This document shows positions 13,367-25,167 of a stretch of DNA of 64,000 bases, piece after piece. The notes beneath the pieces are model-generated. The model saw only the letters and a program-made list of their open reading frames with translations. It was not told where the DNA came from and ran no database searches. Made by a program: the position numbers and the translations under genes. Numbering within the stretch: position 1 is the first letter of the stretch; every line of letters begins with the position of its first letter. The stretch comes from Oopsacas minuta (lineage: Eukaryota > Porifera > Hexactinellida > Lyssacinosida > Leucopsacidae), in assembly GCA_024704765.1 (NCBI GenBank), contig JAKMXF010000155.1, positions 518,380-582,379 of the forward strand. The letters run 5' to 3'.

Positions 13367-15144
13367 ATGGCTAGTAGACAATGCAAGAATTCACCTGACT
13401 CATTTTGCTATGTTTGTGGATATTATGTTGGTGACAAACATGTTTCAAATAAAATATCAAAAGAAGCTAAGTATTGGGAAGCGTATAGACTGTATTTTGG
13501 GATGTCCATTGGGGATCAGGAAAAGGCCTGGGCCCCACATGTGATTTGTGGCAGCTGTCGATCTAATCTTGAAGCTTGGTTGAGGGGTTCCGCTAGAGTT
13601 ATGCCATTTGCTATTCCAAGAGTTTGGAGAGAGCCACAAAACCATCATGATGATTGTTACTTTTGTATGGTAAATATTGCTAAGTACCGCAAGGTTAAGG
13701 GAAGAAGAGCACTGACTTATCCAAGTATACCATCATCCATTGCACCTGTTCCTCATAGTGAAACTTTACCAGTTCCAAAACCACCAGCAAATGTAAGTAG
13801 TTTTATGTTTTATAATATAAGGCTACGCTAGCTTATATGCTGTAAGGGTGACCCACAATCTGCATCTTGTGTTTTATTCTTGTCATTTTAGTTGGAGTTT
13901 AATACTGAATGTGAAGACTCGATATCAAGTGAAACTTCGGATGCTGAGGAGGAGTATCTCCAATCAACAAGTGCAGATCGTCATTATCCTTCTAAGAGAG
14001 AATTAGATGACTTAATACGAGATCTGCAATTAACAAAATCTGCAGCAGAGCTATTGACGTCAAGATTAAGCGAGTGGAATTTGCTGCGTGATGATTGCAA
14101 AATAACTGCTTACAGGAAGAGGCACTTGGACTATTCTGTTTACTTTGATGTAATACAGGATCTGTGCTATTGCAAAGATGTGAATGGTTTGTTTGATGCT
14201 GTTGGAATTGAACATGACCCTTCTCAGTGGCGACATTTATTGACAGTTCCACCAAAAGTCTTAAAGGAGTTTTACTTCATAATGGGAACAAATATCCGTC
14301 AATTCCACTTGCTTATTCAATACAAATGAAAGAAGACTATGAAAATGTCAAGCAACTACTGCTTAAAATAAACTATGCTGAATTTAACTGGCAGCTCTGT
14401 GGTGATTTTAAGATGTTGGGGTTTTTGTTGGGACTGCAGGGTGGTTACACCAAATACTCATGTTTTCTTTGTTTGTGGAACAGCAGAGCTGATGGAGAGC
14501 ACTACTCGAAGATTCAATGGCCGCCAAGAAAAGAATTAATGCCAGGAAAGTACAATGTCATCAAAGAGCCACTTGTATGCCGGGAAAAAGTTTTACTACC
14601 ACCTCTTCATATAAAACTAGGTTTAGTAAAGCAATTTGTTAAAGCTTTGGATTTTGAAGGAGAAGCTTTTCAAGAAATCCGTGCAATGTTTCCAAAATTA
14701 TCAGATGCTAAACTAAAGGGAGGAATATTTGTTGGCCCCCATATAACCACCATGTTAAAGTCAAGAACCCTGGAGGGTAAAATGACCGAAACAGAAAGAA
14801 AAGCATGGCAGGCATTTCGTGATGTAGTTAATGGCTTTTTAGGAAATAACAAAGATCCTAATTATGAAGAGATAGTGAATACTCTGATCACAAGCTACCA
14901 AAAGATGGGATGTCGCATGTCGTTGAAACTTCATTTTCTATGCTCTCATCTTGACTTCTTTCAAGAAAATTTTGGGGATTTCAGCGAGGAACATGGCGAG
15001 AGATTTCACCAAGATATTCAGCTAATGGAAAGACGGTATCAGGGCCGCTGGGACAGTGCAATGATGGGCGATTACATGTTGTTTTTGATAAGGGAAGACA
15101 TTTCTGGTCACAAAAGAAAAGCTCGTTCAACAGTTCATTTTTGA
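13367..15144 (+). pseudogene. RAG1/Chapaev-like transposase candidate of family C, one frameshift
   Basis: Exon 1 (13367-13792, 142 codons) starts MASRQCKNSPDSFCYVCG. It holds a Cys/His module (FCYVCG ... APHVICGSC), a WREPQNHHDDCYFC block and a Pro-rich end. A 99-base intron (gtaagt ... cattttag) follows. Exon 2 starts at 13892 with an acidic Ser-rich segment. A one-base deletion near 14236 shifts the frame; after it come FIDSSTKSLKG (Asp, codon 14242), CGDFKML (Asp, codon 14404), CFLC (14461-14472), LHFLCSH giving H-x4-H (14932 and 14947) and FSEEHGERFHQD (Glu, codon 14986). The order D-D-CxxC-HxxxxH-E is that of RAG1-type transposases. I recall similar uncharacterised multi-copy proteins in arthropods and cnidarians. 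Apart from the frameshift the copy looks young. Confidence 0.7.
13793..13891 (+). other. intron within the family C transposase gene
   Basis: The donor AAT|gtaagtag and the acceptor cattttag|TTGGAG bound 99 bases in phase 0. Removing it joins KPPAN to LEFNTE in one frame, and the intron itself has an in-frame stop, so splicing is needed. Confidence 0.75.
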
Positions 15145-15462
15145 AGTATTTTAACTCTCTAACATGAGTGCGTTTTGTTTTCTTTAGGACTTGTAATCAG
15201 CAATGTACTGTTTGGTAATGATTTTCATGTTCAAATTAACTTATTAACACATCACTACGTGTTTAAATCTATTACAAGAGCTATAGGTAAATTTGCATAT
15301 AATGAACAACACAACTTGTTCGGAAAAAGCAAAAAGTGTAAATACGTCAAAAAGCATAGATGATATGGAAAAACTAACACGATTTTTGAATTCAGCGACG
15401 TAAAAAACATAAGGGAACATCAAAAATTGAAGCCAAACAAAAATTGTGTTACGTAGTGTTAT

Positions 15463-17009
15463 TCATGATGAATTTTGCTTTAGAGTGTTCCAAAGTTGGA
15501 CATTTTTACGACATGTCAACATATTAGGCGATCAAATTACGTCTTTTGGACCAGAAAATATTTTCTGTCATGTGTTATGTGTGATTTAGCACATCATTTT
15601 TGTAAAACTTGATGAAGCTTCAGTTTATTTCTTAATATACTTAGTTATTTTATAGGAAATCAACTATGATGTAATTCTTATTTATCGCTGGCCCAGAAAG
15701 AAATTGTAGTTTTGATTCCTGATCTGATAATCCTAGAGTTGGAACAACCATGAAATAGGACCCATTTATCCTCAATATCCAAAAATCAGTAATATTATCA
15801 ATTGTGCAGCGTATTATTCCAATGTCTATTCCTCTTCGGGTTTGATTATATTGAATAATCAGAAACTTACTTAACAGTCCTACTATTGTCCACATCACGA
15901 CAAGAATCTTTAATTATTACACGTACAAATGCAGCAGACCAGGTCCTTTCGCTAATTTCCTTTAAACTTGTTATTCACCGACAAGGATCCACCACCAAAC
16001 TACTCAATTCCAAGTTTTCATATGTCTAGACATGATCGAACTACGTTTATCATCAAAAATGGACGAAACTGAACAAAAAGCACTAAAAGCTGTCACAATT
16101 ACAAAATTATATTGTGGTACTACTAAACTTTCATGGATTTCATTGAAATAGTGCATGAGCTAAATATGAATTGTGACAAGCAGGAACATGTTCTGTCAAT
16201 AGCCTCATTATATTAATCCAGTAACATTACCAGAAATATGATATGTCATCCTCACAACTGATATCTTCCAGCTTGTACCATATGCCAAATAATATTACGT
16301 GCTTTGTACAATATACAGTATTATAAACTACATACATATCATTTACGACAAACGGAACTGTGAATTCATGGGGTTTGTAATTATGTATTAATAATCTTAA
16401 AATAGAGTCAACCCCAAAGTAAGTTTCCTGAATATTAGTAGAAGAATTTTAGCGTCTATTACAGGCTAATTTTGGAGGTGTAAATTTGAATTGTGTTTAT
16501 TATATCTTCGATGTGTTTTTGTCCTGAACTAATTGATGAACTGGTAAGACTTAGAGACTTGAAATTTTGCATGAGTGTGTAATATAAGAATCTAGGGGTA
16601 TGTTCGAAGATGTAAGCGATTTCTCAAAGTCTCCCCGTGAAAAGTCTCAAAATATGTGCACCCCGATAAACTTGAGGATTTACCAATTCTGGTAATATTA
16701 CGCTATCATACGTTAGGCTTTAACCCAGTTCAATTAGGATGCAAAATTTCTCAATAGTTCCAATTGCGCATAATTACCCAATACCAATTTTTCAAAGCTG
16801 TAACCATGTTTGTTAATTGATAATCAGGTAATAATTCACCTATGTAGCTACCATATAGCTGAACATTATTCAGATAGAACTGGGATAAATATGCAGCAAT
16901 GATTATCTTTATCGTGTATGGACTGGCCAAAATATATTCACCTTAATTAATTATCATAACTTCAAGTATAAATATATTTGTTTACTTTATATCCAATGAT
17001 TTTCTTTAG
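15463..17009. other. WNK intron I, 3' part
   Basis: AT-rich intron with no recognised coding sequence or repeat before the acceptor at 17008-17009. Confidence 0.5.
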
Positions 17010-17159
17010 GGTATCAGACCAAAAGCTTTGGATCTTGTCAAAGATCAAGATCTATATAGCATCATTGTTAGTTGTACAGAGAGAGATAAGAATGACCGTG
17101 TTACAATTCCTACTTTGCTCAATAATGAATTATTCCAAGAACAAGAAATACATATGGAG
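17010..17159 (+). CDS. Wnk: WNK kinase, internal exon (end of kinase domain)
   Basis: Fifty codons lie between a good acceptor (ttctttag|GGT) and a donor (GAG|gtctgt). The translation begins GIRPKALDLVKD and ends LLNNELFQEQEIHME. It matches the last lobe of WNK kinases, where a GVKPASFDKV-like start, a kinase subdomain XI Arg (here in DKNDRVTI) and a LLNH-x-FFQE-like end are typical. Both junctions are phase 0, so it joins the preceding and following exons without a frameshift. The separation from the previous exon is 12,984 bases, filled with transposons and unassigned intron. Confidence 0.9.
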
Positions 17160-19430
17160 GTCTGTTAATTATTTATCATTCCTTTTCCACAATTTTTCGC
17201 CTGCTTCAGGATGGGCATTCCAAAAGATATCATAAAACGTTTTTGTATTATTTGAATTAAATTTGGTAATCCTCACTTTCCAGGTTAAATATTTGAATTC
17301 CACTATACGTTGTCTTATTAATACAGGCAATTTGGCGTGCATTGGTGTATGCATTAGATATAGTACTTGATGAACATATGAGAATATGTTAGTTGATGTC
17401 ATTTCGAATCAATCGATTAATTTTTTTCCCATCATATATTTTCTAGCCCAACCTATCAAGTTAGATGAATACTGATGGCTTTCAAATAGTTATGGCTGGC
17501 TAGGATATATATTTTTGCAGGCATAAATTCAGCCTTAATGCTGTAAAACAGTTGTACATAGTGTTAAATCTGGAGGAATAGGCATTTCTGTTCTAGATAG
17601 ACCCATTAATTGTATTATGATAGTTTAAACATTAAGCCTGCACAGTTTTTCTATTATTAGTGTAGATCCAGGCCTGTGTCATATTGTGAATTTCCTTTCA
17701 TACTATTTTTCCCGGAAGGGGCAAAATACTATGTAGGAATTTCCCCCATGAACGAATACTACTGGTATTCTTCCCCACTCTCCTAATTTGCACTATTACT
17801 AGTCAAGGTTACTTGGTGCATTCAAAAGTTCGTAACTCTGTACTATAAAATATTTTATATGTTTTCAATTATAATAGTGTCAATGTAATTTTTGAGTTAT
17901 CATTTAGGCACCGTTTATACATTGTTTGTCAAAATTGATCCATTATTACCAAAGTTTCTGCTATTTTATCTTTGGCAGTTTTTTTGCATATGTAATTTGT
18001 CGCTTCCAAAATCATAGAATTATATCCTGAGATATTGTGCCTACATTTAACACTCTATATTTCTCTGTGATATTCAAGATATATTCTCTAGAAATTTGTT
18101 CGAAATCGACAGTCAAGTATTGAATTCATCGATTTGGTGTAGGAAGAGCGTCGACTGAACATTACCTTCGGATAGCACGATTATAATGAATGCCTCGAAC
18201 AATGACACTCAGGCTTCCAATATGATAGATAATATGCATACACTAACCGAGTATAATTATTTCAACACAACTAAATATCGAATTACTAATCCTGTCTATA
18301 CAGCGAATATTTGAATAACCATATGATAATACGTCTGAAAGAACTACAACTGTGTTAGCCTACTTCATCCTCACCAATTCCCTTAATATCCCTATATTTT
18401 GATAATTGCTATATACAGTTGCTTGTTATATGATAATGAGCTAATTACATATTCAATTCCAAATTGCACAAAGTTCAAATGAGATGGAACGATTCTGATA
18501 GCGTATTTGTATTCAACAGGTGCATTACCCCTGTATGAATATTTCAAATTTAGACCATGACTCATTGACTTATTAGTACTCTATTGTTTCGGCCTTTCAA
18601 AAGGGACCACCCAACAAGTACCTAAAAATTTAAGAATCCTGTAGACTTGGTGATTAGTATACTCTATTTGGGTTACCGAATGATGATTTAACTCTATATG
18701 CTCTTTAATGGATATACATATATATGATAGAAAATATAGTTCTTTAATGGTGCCGCCCTCCAGTTAGTTCTTGACCGGAACACTGACGTCACTATGTTGT
18801 GTTTAGGATGATATCCACTTCGCAAATATCTTTGCGTCCATTTTTTCCAGTGAACTATAATACTCCTATAGGCTGTTTCCAACAATAGGCTTTTTCTATC
18901 ATTCAAGAATGTAAATTTTATAGACTGTATATGACACCGGCGCCACCTGTTCGGTTGGTCACGATTTAACCTGACCACTTTTTGTCGCTGTTAGTACTGT
19001 TCTATGGTTAGTAAATTTTTAACTCGTATCTCTATTGTAGGGCTACTACAGTTTACTCGGACCACTTCAAATTCAGTACCGCCGAAGTTGAGATCTTTGT
19101 GGCCACTAAGAAATATACCCCCCTCGAAAGTCATACTTCGATAATTTACTCTGCTCATAATATATTTCATTTTACTTTTCTGCATAGCTCCTAAACTTGG
19201 TGAGACACAAAAGCAATGAAACTCTATGTGTAACTTGAGCGTAATTCCAAATTATATGTGTCATCACCCCATACCTATTAATACTACGCCATAGATTGTA
19301 CCTAATTCAGTTTATGAACAATTCTTATCATTTCTTTTCTGGTAATCCACTATATTTGCTCATAGAGAACATACTCGTGCATCGTTGATGAATTTTTGAC
19401 AAAGAACTTTCAGGCCTTACATATTTATCG
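17160..19430. other. WNK intron II, 5' part, with divergent repeat copy 2
   Basis: Mostly featureless AT-rich intron. A more GC-rich stretch around 18750-19220 includes the second copy of the repeat found at 790-1160. The minus-strand open frame at 18694-18978 has no recognisable product. Confidence 0.5.
18920..19220 (+). repeat. divergent dispersed repeat, copy 2
   Basis: Same-orientation counterpart of 790-1160, sharing ctgttagt, agggctac, ggaccacttcaaattc and ctaaacttggtg in order. No coding content is recognised. Confidence 0.5.
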
Positions 19431-20150
19431 AGTTTAGGGGGTAAAAGCCCGTCAGAAATTCATGATCAACTTCTTGGAGCAAAGTTCGATGAATCCCCCT
19501 CAAAGCGACTGTGTTTAGATGGTATAAAAGATTTAATGAACAGAGACTTTCGTTAAAGGACGATCCCCGACTGGACCGCCCTCGTTCTTCGACAGACGAC
19601 GTCCATATTCATCTAATTCGTCAATTAATTGAAGCTGAACCTTAACAGTGAGTTCGAATACTGGCTGATGCATTTGAGATTGATAGAGAATTGGTTAGAC
19701 GCATCTTAGTTGAGGTACTGGGGTTGAGAAAGGTCTGCTCTGTCTAGGTCCCACACCTGCTTTCTAAGGCTAACACTGACTCTAGCGTGGTCTGTGCTCA
19801 AGAAATCGTCAGGATGATTGATAAATATTCAATGGCCAAATTTCTAACGTGTTGGGATACTGAGGACGAGAGTTTGGCGTTCTCTAATCCTCATCTAACA
19901 AAGGCAGAGAATAAAGCATGGCTGGCCACTGATCAGAAGGGTCCTCGAGTTGTGCGACCTCAACCAACAAATCGTGAGGCATTAATCAGTTTGGCAGTTA
20001 CTGCCGATTGGAAATTCAGCGTTGCTCTCCTACCCCCCTAAGCCACAATAAATGCAGAGGTTTATATTGACTTTATTCAATCGACTGGAGAAAGATGGGG
20101 TAAATTTCTCAAAAAAATCATGATTCCTAGGTTTCAGACTATGCTGAATT
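19430..20150 (+). pseudogene. mariner-like transposase relic, N-terminal two-thirds
   Basis: Shifted and stop-containing frames give a helix-turn-helix region (RWYKRFNEQRLSLKDDPRL, DRPRSS), then IDRELVRRILVEVLGLRKV, then QEIVRMIDKYSMAKFL. After these come a degenerate first catalytic block (DTEDESLAFSNPH, normally TGDESW) and ENKAWLATDQKGPRVVRPQP. This is the order found in mariner-type transposases. The region with the second and third catalytic residues is missing: similarity fades after about 20110. I could not identify inverted repeats, so element ends are undefined. Confidence 0.6.
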
Positions 20151-23100
20151 TAATGGTAACATTTTGAAAGCTTATGGTGAAGTCACTGTGCTAAAACTAT
20201 CTTCTTATCTAAATTGTTTGCATTCAATTAATGAAATTGGTCCAATTTTCCTTTGCTGATTTAACCACTGCACAGCTTTAGGTACATTATAAACACATTG
20301 ACCTTATCCATAAAGTCAAGTATCGTGTTTCTCTTCTTGCATGGATACATTTAGTTTATTCAGTCTAGGAAAAAGTATCGACACTGTAGGCAAGTTTAAG
20401 GCTCTGCTCGTCAATGTTAAATGCAATATCAAGTCTAGCTTACTCTTTTGCGAAATAACCTCTTGAATTCCGGCTCGTGATTCAAACATTCGCTTTACAA
20501 AATTACCTCTGGATAGCTAGCGCACTTCTGTATGTAATAAATGGGTATTAGTATAACTACGCTTAATGTGGTTTACCAATGTTATGACCCCAGACATTAA
20601 GTCCAAATCATAGGTGGGAGTGTTTTAGTAGCAAGAGCATGTCAATGTATTTAGAAATTGATTAATTTTACCATAGATTTTTCAAATCTATACATTACCA
20701 TCTGAAACCTTTCAGAGATCAAATATAATGAATTTCTGGTACTATTTTACTACTTTCATCCAACTTTAGTCCTGAAAAGTGCAAATGATGCGACCACACC
20801 AGGTGGTACGCACCACCTTGGCTATGCATCTGATATGGATCTTAGCAAAACTATATTGGATAAATTCATCGAAAACAATCGATTTTCTTTGCGGATGCCA
20901 TTATTTATATGTAAGGATAGGGTATTTTGCAGATTAGGCACCGACTAGCAATGTATATTTATCACTGAAATATCATGTTGTTAAATTAATTATCTTTAAT
21001 GGATATAATTATACTTTGTTTCACAGTAAGTCTTTAACTGCAATTATTATCATTTGTCGACTGGAATCCCCATTTTACAAATAATCTAAGTATCTCTATT
21101 AAGCAGCTCGCGTACACATCTGATGTCTTCGTACGGTACCAAGGACAATATGTTTACGGATTTCTATTCTAACTCAATTACCACTGGCTTGGAATTTTCA
21201 AACTTGTTTACCATTATCTTAAAGATGAAGGTTTGTCCTGTTCCAATTAGATCTCCATCACAACCGATGGAGCACCTGTCATCAGAGAATGATAGTTTCA
21301 CGAACGGACTGGATACATGCATTACGGTTGATCCTCCGTTTTCATCCAGGTGCGCTATGCGGGCCTACATACGTATATTTACGAAAGGTTTGTACAGTTA
21401 TGATCCAAAATTTTGAGAGTTAGGCCCATGTCATGCGCCTAGACTAGGCGCGCTGTATACGCCTACTTTCGACGAATACTGCAATGGGTTACTTACAATC
21501 ATAAAGGTCAATTGAATTGTATTATGGTATATATGAAGAATTCTGTTTAATTCATTATTATTATAAATATTTCAAAAGGTAAACTGTTTATAATTCTAGG
21601 GAGGAGGCTTGAGAAATGATATGTAGTCAGAGTCCTAATACTACTGGTACTCCATAGGAGAAACTTTAATTTGCCAAGAGAGAGAGATAATGAATAAAGA
21701 TATATGTACAATGTTATGTTAACAGTTAATTATTAATGCACAATAAACATATTCTTTTGTGAAAGTCTCTACATGACACCTCTGGACTGTAGTTTAACCG
21801 TAGTATATGTAATAGTTGTATAGTTTGCTTAAAATTTATGTTTGATGCTTCGAAATTTAAATAGTCTAGTCGCGTAAGTGAAATCAAGGACTCATTTATG
21901 CGCGCTACATATATAAGCTGGTAGAAACCTTGGTTAAACTCAAATTGAAAGTCCATTCAGTTCATTCAAGATGCTATTAAATTTCATGTTGAGAAGCCAT
22001 TTATTGTAGTTTTGGTTGATTAAATGAGTGTTTGAACCCAAATATTTCTTTGATAAAATTTCTGCTTCATTTATTTTGGTCGTTCAGTTTGTTGAAACGC
22101 AGTTCAGCAATAGTTGATCGTTTTTTTCAGTTCGTTCATCATCATTCCATTAACTGTCCTGCGTAGGGTTTCATCCAGCTTGTCTCTGCCATAAGCCTAA
22201 AAATGGATTCTATTCATTTCATACGCCTAGACTATACATTTTGCATTATGATATAAGCATTTCTGCTCCTAGGAGAATTTTCATATGCCTAGCGATTTAG
22301 TGTCTAGATTTATACACCTGTGGGCGCGCCATTTATGTCTGTATAACACCCTGGTCCTGCATTCTGTTCTTTTATTTCAAATTCAACAATTTCGTTCGTC
22401 AATCCTTCATTCTCTTGTCTCCAACCTTAGTATCATCTCTATGACTTTGATTTTTGAACATTTAAACAATATAATCCCAGATGTTGACAATACGCATTGA
22501 AACTTAGAATCTATAAGAATTAAAATGTATTTAAGTATTTTACTGGATGATGATATGCATTGCGAATTTTATCAGTGGAAGATCTTCTATTTAGTTAACT
22601 ATGTGTTGATTGCATTGCATATAATAGACATCTTATCTCTTAGTCTAATGTTCGGTTCTAATATCGTTATCTATGTTGAAAGGAGTGTGTAAACTAGTAT
22701 TTGAAATTAGATGAGTTTCTGCAGGAGAATAAGCAAGCGATATTTTGCTTGTTTGAACATCACTTTTCGCTGGCACAGTTATTTTAGTCGCATGTTGTAT
22801 TTAGTTATCTAGATGGAAAAATGCATAAATGCATGTAGGGAATATTCCTGTTATTGACTTGTAGGCTCCAGGTGGAATTCATCAAGATTCAATGTGAAGA
22901 ACCTATTCAAGAAAGATTCAAAGTGTTGTGATGACCATGTTTTGGATAACAATTTATATGAACAACGAATTGTGATCCATGAAGTTCAAAAGATGCTATT
23001 ACCTTTCACCACTAAATACTTATATTAAGCTTGGTGAAAATTAATGAAAGAAATTATCATGATCCCCGACATTACATCCCAATGCACTCTCAGGAACTTA

Positions 23101-25164
23101 GGACCTCGCTATCATAAAGTTCGTGATAGTATTTGGAGTCATTGTTCAATTTGAACCATAATCAGAATAACATATCAGATATAATTCTGATATTACTTTA
23201 GTTAACCATTGGTGGCCCAACACTGTAGTTGCAGATTACTTTTGGGTCTTGACAAAAATATGTTGTGAAGAACTAATATAAGCCCTATTGGAACGATAGT
23301 CAAGTCTGATAATGTGTATTGGCCCAAGTTAATTAATTTTGCTGTCCTTTTGACCGAATTTGGCTGGCAAAAAATTTGCAAATTTTAAATAAAAAATGTG
23401 AAAATCATCTACAAATTGGGGGAATTGTGTAAATCGTCTCGATGTTTTGTGGTCAGATTCATTATGAGCGTGAGGCACAGGTTTTAATTGATATTGTGAA
23501 TGTATTTGTATAATACGTCATTCTAGTTCCAGTTAGGCCGCTTTATGGAGACAGTAATGTCATTTTTGAGGTAGTTTCCGCCCAGGGTATCATATTTTCA
23601 AACTGTTATGGTGAAGCCCTCTCCTTTAAATATTCGTTGTGCCCCACATGTACTAATGCAAATATTATCTGCAACATATATCTAAATTGTTGCAAAATAT
23701 CATGGTTTGCTATTTGCTAAAATCGAATTCAATTCGTCAATATTCATGGTAATCTTTAGCAGCAAACCTTTGAAATGTTCAAATTTGATGATTATCAACT
23801 ATTTACATTCAAACTGGGAAAAATAGCTTCAGAACTCCAGTATTTACACCAGTTTGCTTCAACATCTACAAATTTCACAGTATTCACTGTAAAATTATAC
23901 TAATAAGTACGATGATATTTTAACATAACCTTGAGACTCTTTATTCTATTTTATTTTTACTGAAAACTTATATACCCTTCATAAAAAAAACCTGATCTAT
24001 TTTCTTCTCTCATCATTCACCCGTCTATATGTTCTTATTTCCCTTCACCCTTATCTTTATCGTCGATTAATAAATGAAGACTAGAGGTTTAAATAGTGGG
24101 CATTAGAAAATCTGTGCGCCAAAACATATCCTGTTACACATGGCTAGCAGCTGAATGTCTTCTTCTTACCTGTTTTCTACCCCATTTCTAAACCCCTACT
24201 CCAGGAAGCCAAGGAATCTAAGAAGAAGTACTATAGATGCAGTATCTCGTTATGATAATCAATAAATTGATCTATAGAATACCCGTTCATTATCATAAAT
24301 GTAGGTTCTCTGTAAAATATGACAACATCCAACTCACTAGACATCCTAATATTTCAGAAACCTGGTTACTAGAAGGAAAGAGCAATCGCTCTTTATGCTC
24401 CATGATCTCCATATTGATTTTCAATTGACTAGTATTCCATATTCTTCACCTCATGGTGGCGCCCTTATGTATTTATCGGAGCTATTTCTTACCCAAATTT
24501 AACTCGAGTCTGGTCTATTCTTCTTAGAATCTTTAGAACCTATTCTATCCTTCGATAAAATTTACTTTTGTTTGTTATCCTTCATCGCCCCCCACCTTCA
24601 AACAAAAATATATCTAGTTTCATTCAGGTTACAAGGACTTCTTGGCTCAAATTGAATGTATCATTACTCATCAAACTAATTGTGTCTGAGCTTGAGTTAA
24701 CACTCATCTTTTAGATCCTCATAAAGTAATCTTTAATTACACTCTTGAAACCTTTGACCACCAACACATAGCTCTGCTAGCACGCTTGATCTCGTTATAT
24801 TACTAAACTGGTAGATAGTTATCAATTATATTTCCTTCAGATCATTCATATTAGTTTTTATCTTCGATTCCTCATCCAAGCTATCGAAACCAAATTAATT
24901 TTACGTAATATTAAAGCTAATTTATGAATATAGTATCATCCAAGAAGTCAAATTATAATTTATTGAGTTGTACTTTAGATTCTCATAATCAAATATGTAA
25001 GAAACTTTTATAATATTCTCAGGGAAATATTGGCTTCTAAAATTGATTTAAGAGAAAATCATGATACCTTCGCTGAAATTGCAGGAATTTCACAATCTCT
25101 CTCCCTAATTACACAGATGGTCTAAAAATGTGATAAAGCTTATGTTATTCTTTTTTAATTTAGA
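20151..25164. other. WNK intron II, unassigned stretch
   Basis: About 5 kb of AT-rich intron with scattered short open frames, none with a recognisable product (the largest at 21123-21416). GC-rich words of the type GCGCCTA recur near 21430-21470 and 22220-22330. I cannot assign them. Confidence 0.5.
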
Positions 25165-25167
25165 TTA

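Larger units (their letters stand above)
12832..15459 (+). mobile_element. CAC-ended DNA transposon, family C, copy C (nearly intact)
   Basis: The left end CACTACGTAACAAATTTT and the right end read inwards, CACTACGTAACACAATTTTT, form terminal inverted repeats. The match continues with gaps through TTTGTTTGGCTT and a subterminal block with GCTGATTCCGAAAAT. The element is flanked on both sides by TTA (12829-12831 and 15460-15462), a 3-bp target duplication. It is 2628 bases long. The single gene at 13367-15144 fills most of it. The same family is represented by copies A and B. Confidence 0.8.
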
